DNA of 14,733 nt, taken from Planctomycetota bacterium (GTDB lineage Bacteria; Planctomycetota; PUPC01; DSUN01). Below, piece after piece: positions 13,555 to 14,733 of the stretch (the first letter of the stretch is position 1; every line of letters starts with the position of its first letter). The notes beneath the pieces are model-generated. The model had not been told where the DNA came from, did not search any database, and saw only the letters and a program-made list of their open reading frames with translations. A program made the translations under genes and the position numbers. The stretch lies in assembly GCA_016872875.1 (NCBI GenBank), contig VGYW01000202.1, positions 1 through 14,733 of the forward strand, in the 5' to 3' direction.

Positions 13555-13887
13555 TCACTTTGTGGCAATGGAAGTGAAGCAGTCGGTCATGGACCGCCAG
13601 AACATGCCCAACTGGCCCGTGTGCTTGGCCATTTCCATGGTCGCGATCTGCTCGCAGGTGTCCTTGTCGTCCTCCTCGCAGTTGACGATCTCGTCCACCA
13701 GGAGGTTCCACTCGGCGGCGGATACGGTGACGGCGCCCGTGGGCGGGTTTGGGTTGATGATGCTGGAGAGGGAGCCGACGGAGAACAGCGTGTGGTCCAC
13801 CCCTCCCTTTTCCAGGGCATCGGCGATTTCGCGCAGAGACCGCTTGCAGCAGGGCTGCAAGACTACCCCCATGACACTTCCCCTCAT
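13555..13887 (-). CDS. Small Cys-containing protein of unknown function
   Basis: 110-residue protein that I do not recognise. It has five cysteines (13, 14, 70, 78, 103), including an adjacent pair in LQPCCKRSLREI, an acidic central stretch (DEIVNCEEDDKDTCEQ) and a conserved-looking segment PNPPTGAVTVSAAEWN at about 46-61. There is no signal peptide or membrane segment. ATG 13887 has GAGGAG eight bases upstream; the internal ATG at 13872 with AGGGGA upstream is an alternative. Base composition and frame are gene-like, and a good predicted promoter with an overlapping palindrome lies upstream, so I consider it real. It is divergent from the GH2-type gene and may be cotranscribed with plsY. Confidence 0.65.
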   Translation of the reverse strand: MRGSVMGVVLQPCCKRSLREIADALEKGGVDHTLFSVGSLSSIINPNPPTGAVTVSAAEWNLLVDEIVNCEEDDKDTCEQIATMEMAKHTGQLGMFWRSMTDCFTSIATK

Positions 13888-13955
13888 TGCCGATTCTCCT
13901 CACGAAGAATGAGGAAAGAGGCGAAAGCGGCGGCCACCTTGCCCGCCGCAGACAA

Positions 13956-13973
13956 GTGGTAGAACTTTACCAC
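13956..13973. promoter_or_regulatory. Palindromic operator candidate over the -10 box
   Basis: GTGGTA-GAACTT-TACCAC, a perfect 6-bp inverted repeat with a 6-base centre, covers the predicted -10 of the minus-strand promoter. A dimeric repressor bound here would block transcription of the small gene. No regulator gene is nearby. Confidence 0.45.
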
Positions 13974-13992
13974 ACAATCGCCCAGGTGTCAA
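13964..13992 (-). promoter_or_regulatory. Predicted promoter of the small gene (and possibly plsY)
   Basis: On the minus strand, TTGACA (13987-13992), 17-base spacer, TAAAGT (13964-13969). The expected start is near 13957, with a leader of about 70 bases to ATG 13887. Confidence 0.6.
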
Positions 13993-14020
13993 CAGCAAAA
14001 AGCAGGAATCGCGCGGCTGC

Positions 14021-14049
14021 TTGATTGTGGAGCGCGGCTCTGCTAGAAT
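14021..14049 (+). promoter_or_regulatory. Predicted promoter of the GH2-type gene, near-leaderless
   Basis: TTGATT (14021-14026), 17-base spacer, TAGAAT (14044-14049). ATG 14058 follows eight bases after the -10, so the transcript would begin within a base or two of the start codon. No ribosome site is present between them. Confidence 0.6.
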
Positions 14050-14057
14050 CAACGCCC

Positions 14058-14733
14058 ATGACCGCAGGAAGAGCACTACCCCGCGCCAGGTTCCTCCTGG
14101 GATTGCTCTGGGCCGTGGCGTGCGCGGCGCCGGGAGAGGCCCCCCTCGACGCGACACACGCCCTGGAGCTCCGCAGCGGCTGGGACTACGCGCCCGCCGA
14201 GAAGGAGGTGGCACAGGCCTCCGGCCTGTGGTTCACAGGCGGGACGCCTGTGCCACCGCGACTGCCTGCTGGCTGGCAGCCGGTGAGGCTGCCACACCGC
14301 CCGGAGGCGGAGCCGTGCGGCTTCTACCGCGCGACCTTCGCGGTCCCGGCAGCTTGGGCCGGCTCCCGCGTGAGCCTGGTGGCGCGGGCGCCCGGCGTCA
14401 CGGCCTGGGTGTGGCTCAACGGCCAGCTCCTGGGCGTCCGCTACCCCTCGGCGCTCGACGTGCGGCTCGACGCCACCAAGGCCCTCCGCGTGGGGGCCAG
14501 GAACACCCTCCTCATCGGGGTGGCACAGCCTTCCAGCCCGGGCGACGGCTTGGCCGCCTGCCGGCTCGAGGCCACGGCCGCGGTGGGCGTCGCGCGCCTC
14601 GCCGCGAACCCCTGGTGTCTGGCGGGGGGAGCGGTGGTGGACGTGGCCCTGGATGTGGCGAATGGGGGCCGCGAGCGCTTCGAGGGCAGGCTCGAGCTCG
14701 CACTTGAGGCCGAGGCCGACGGGCGGCAGCCCG
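14058..14733 (+). CDS. Secreted protein with GH2-type sugar-binding domain (partial, runs off the window)
   Basis: The first 225 residues of a larger protein. Residues 1 to about 28 are a signal peptide (basic MTAGRALPRAR, then LLGLLWAVACAA); WAVAC is a weak lipobox, so a lipoprotein is possible. Residues 70-165 match the N-terminal jelly-roll of glycoside hydrolase family 2: LPAGWQPVRLPH, CGFYRATFAVPAAWAG, RVSLVARAPGVTAWVWLNGQLLG and the closing ARNTLLIGV. From about 175 an immunoglobulin-like strand pattern begins (VARLAANPWCLAGGAVVDVALDV). The catalytic barrel, if any, is outside the window, so hydrolase activity cannot be claimed. Residues 51-67 are encoded by a palindromic repeat inserted in frame between GWDYAPAEKE and LPAGWQ. 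The ATG is fixed by the signal peptide and the nearby -10 box. Confidence 0.8.
   Translation, partial: MTAGRALPRARFLLGLLWAVACAAPGEAPLDATHALELRSGWDYAPAEKEVAQASGLWFTGGTPVPPRLPAGWQPVRLPHRPEAEPCGFYRATFAVPAAWAGSRVSLVARAPGVTAWVWLNGQLLGVRYPSALDVRLDATKALRVGARNTLLIGVAQPSSPGDGLAACRLEATAAVGVARLAANPWCLAGGAVVDVALDVANGGRERFEGRLELALEAEADGRQP
14207..14257. repeat. CACAGGC double-hairpin repeat inside the GH2-type gene
   Basis: Two perfect 8-bp stems with 3-base loops: CACAGGCC/GGCCTGTG (14212-14230, loop TCC) and CACAGGCG/CGCCTGTG (14234-14252, loop GGA), bounded by GGTGG and CCACC. The 51-bp unit equals 17 codons, so it preserves the frame and is translated as VAQASGLWFTGGTPVPP. I recall closely similar repeats as common dispersed elements in PVC-type genomes. 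Confidence 0.85.

Noticed and set aside
12401..13903. A 500-codon open frame on the minus strand across plsY and its flanks
   Set aside because: It is Arg/Pro/His-rich low-complexity translation, runs antiphase through PlsY (which has all three family motifs) and through two palindromic repeats. It is a GC-rich shadow frame.
14021..14707. Closed plus-strand frame in the GH2 region
   Set aside because: The overlapping frame from 14058 has a signal peptide and clear GH2 jelly-roll motifs; this one is Gly/Arg/Pro-rich noise. The real gene simply runs off the window end.

Overview
The window is GC-rich bacterial DNA. No rRNA, tRNA or marker gene fixes the taxon. The gene set (secreted SMP-30-type propeller, URO-D-family protein, Tat-exported Gfo/Idh/MocA oxidoreductase, large secreted HEAT-repeat protein, GH2-type secreted protein) and the heavy load of small palindromic repeats suggest the Planctomycetota/PVC group or a similar lineage. 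This is inference only.

Layout, left to right. (1) 1-132: hairpin repeats. (2) 133-2580 (+): DEAD/DEAH helicase of the MrfA/YprA/Hrq1 type with a C-terminal four-Cys cluster; a REP-like inverted pair is embedded in frame in its coding sequence. (3) 2614-3515 (-): VapBC-like toxin-antitoxin pair; the PIN toxin is interrupted by an amber codon. (4) 3630-4308: two 5'-truncated genes facing away from each other, joined at about 4085-4110, as if a deletion removed both starts. (5) 4556-8219 (+): SMP-30-like secreted protein, PPC/DUF296 protein, REP-associated tyrosine transposase (RAYT) and URO-D-family protein. (6) 6162-8712: four copies (E1-E4) of an unclassified repeat built from quasi-palindromic AAAAAGA / TACCCGCTT / TCTTTTT cores in pairs. 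E1 and E2 bracket the RAYT gene. A decayed second copy of the URO-D gene's 3' end lies between E3 and E4. (7) 13887-8759 (-): small Cys-containing protein, PlsY, Gfo/Idh/MocA oxidoreductase and HEAT-repeat protein, all in one direction and separated by repeat-rich spacers. (8) 14058-end (+): start of a secreted GH2-type protein, divergent from block 7, with another palindromic repeat inside its reading frame.

The metabolic genes do not form an obvious single pathway. PlsY serves phospholipid synthesis and the helicase probably serves DNA repair. The most striking feature is repeat biology: at least six distinct palindromic or tandem repeat families in 14.7 kb, two with in-frame copies inside genes, together with a RAYT whose predicted promoter starts just past E1. 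The RAYT and GH2 promoters (TTGnnT, 17 bp, TAGAAT) place transcription starts at or next to the ATG, suggesting leaderless mRNAs.
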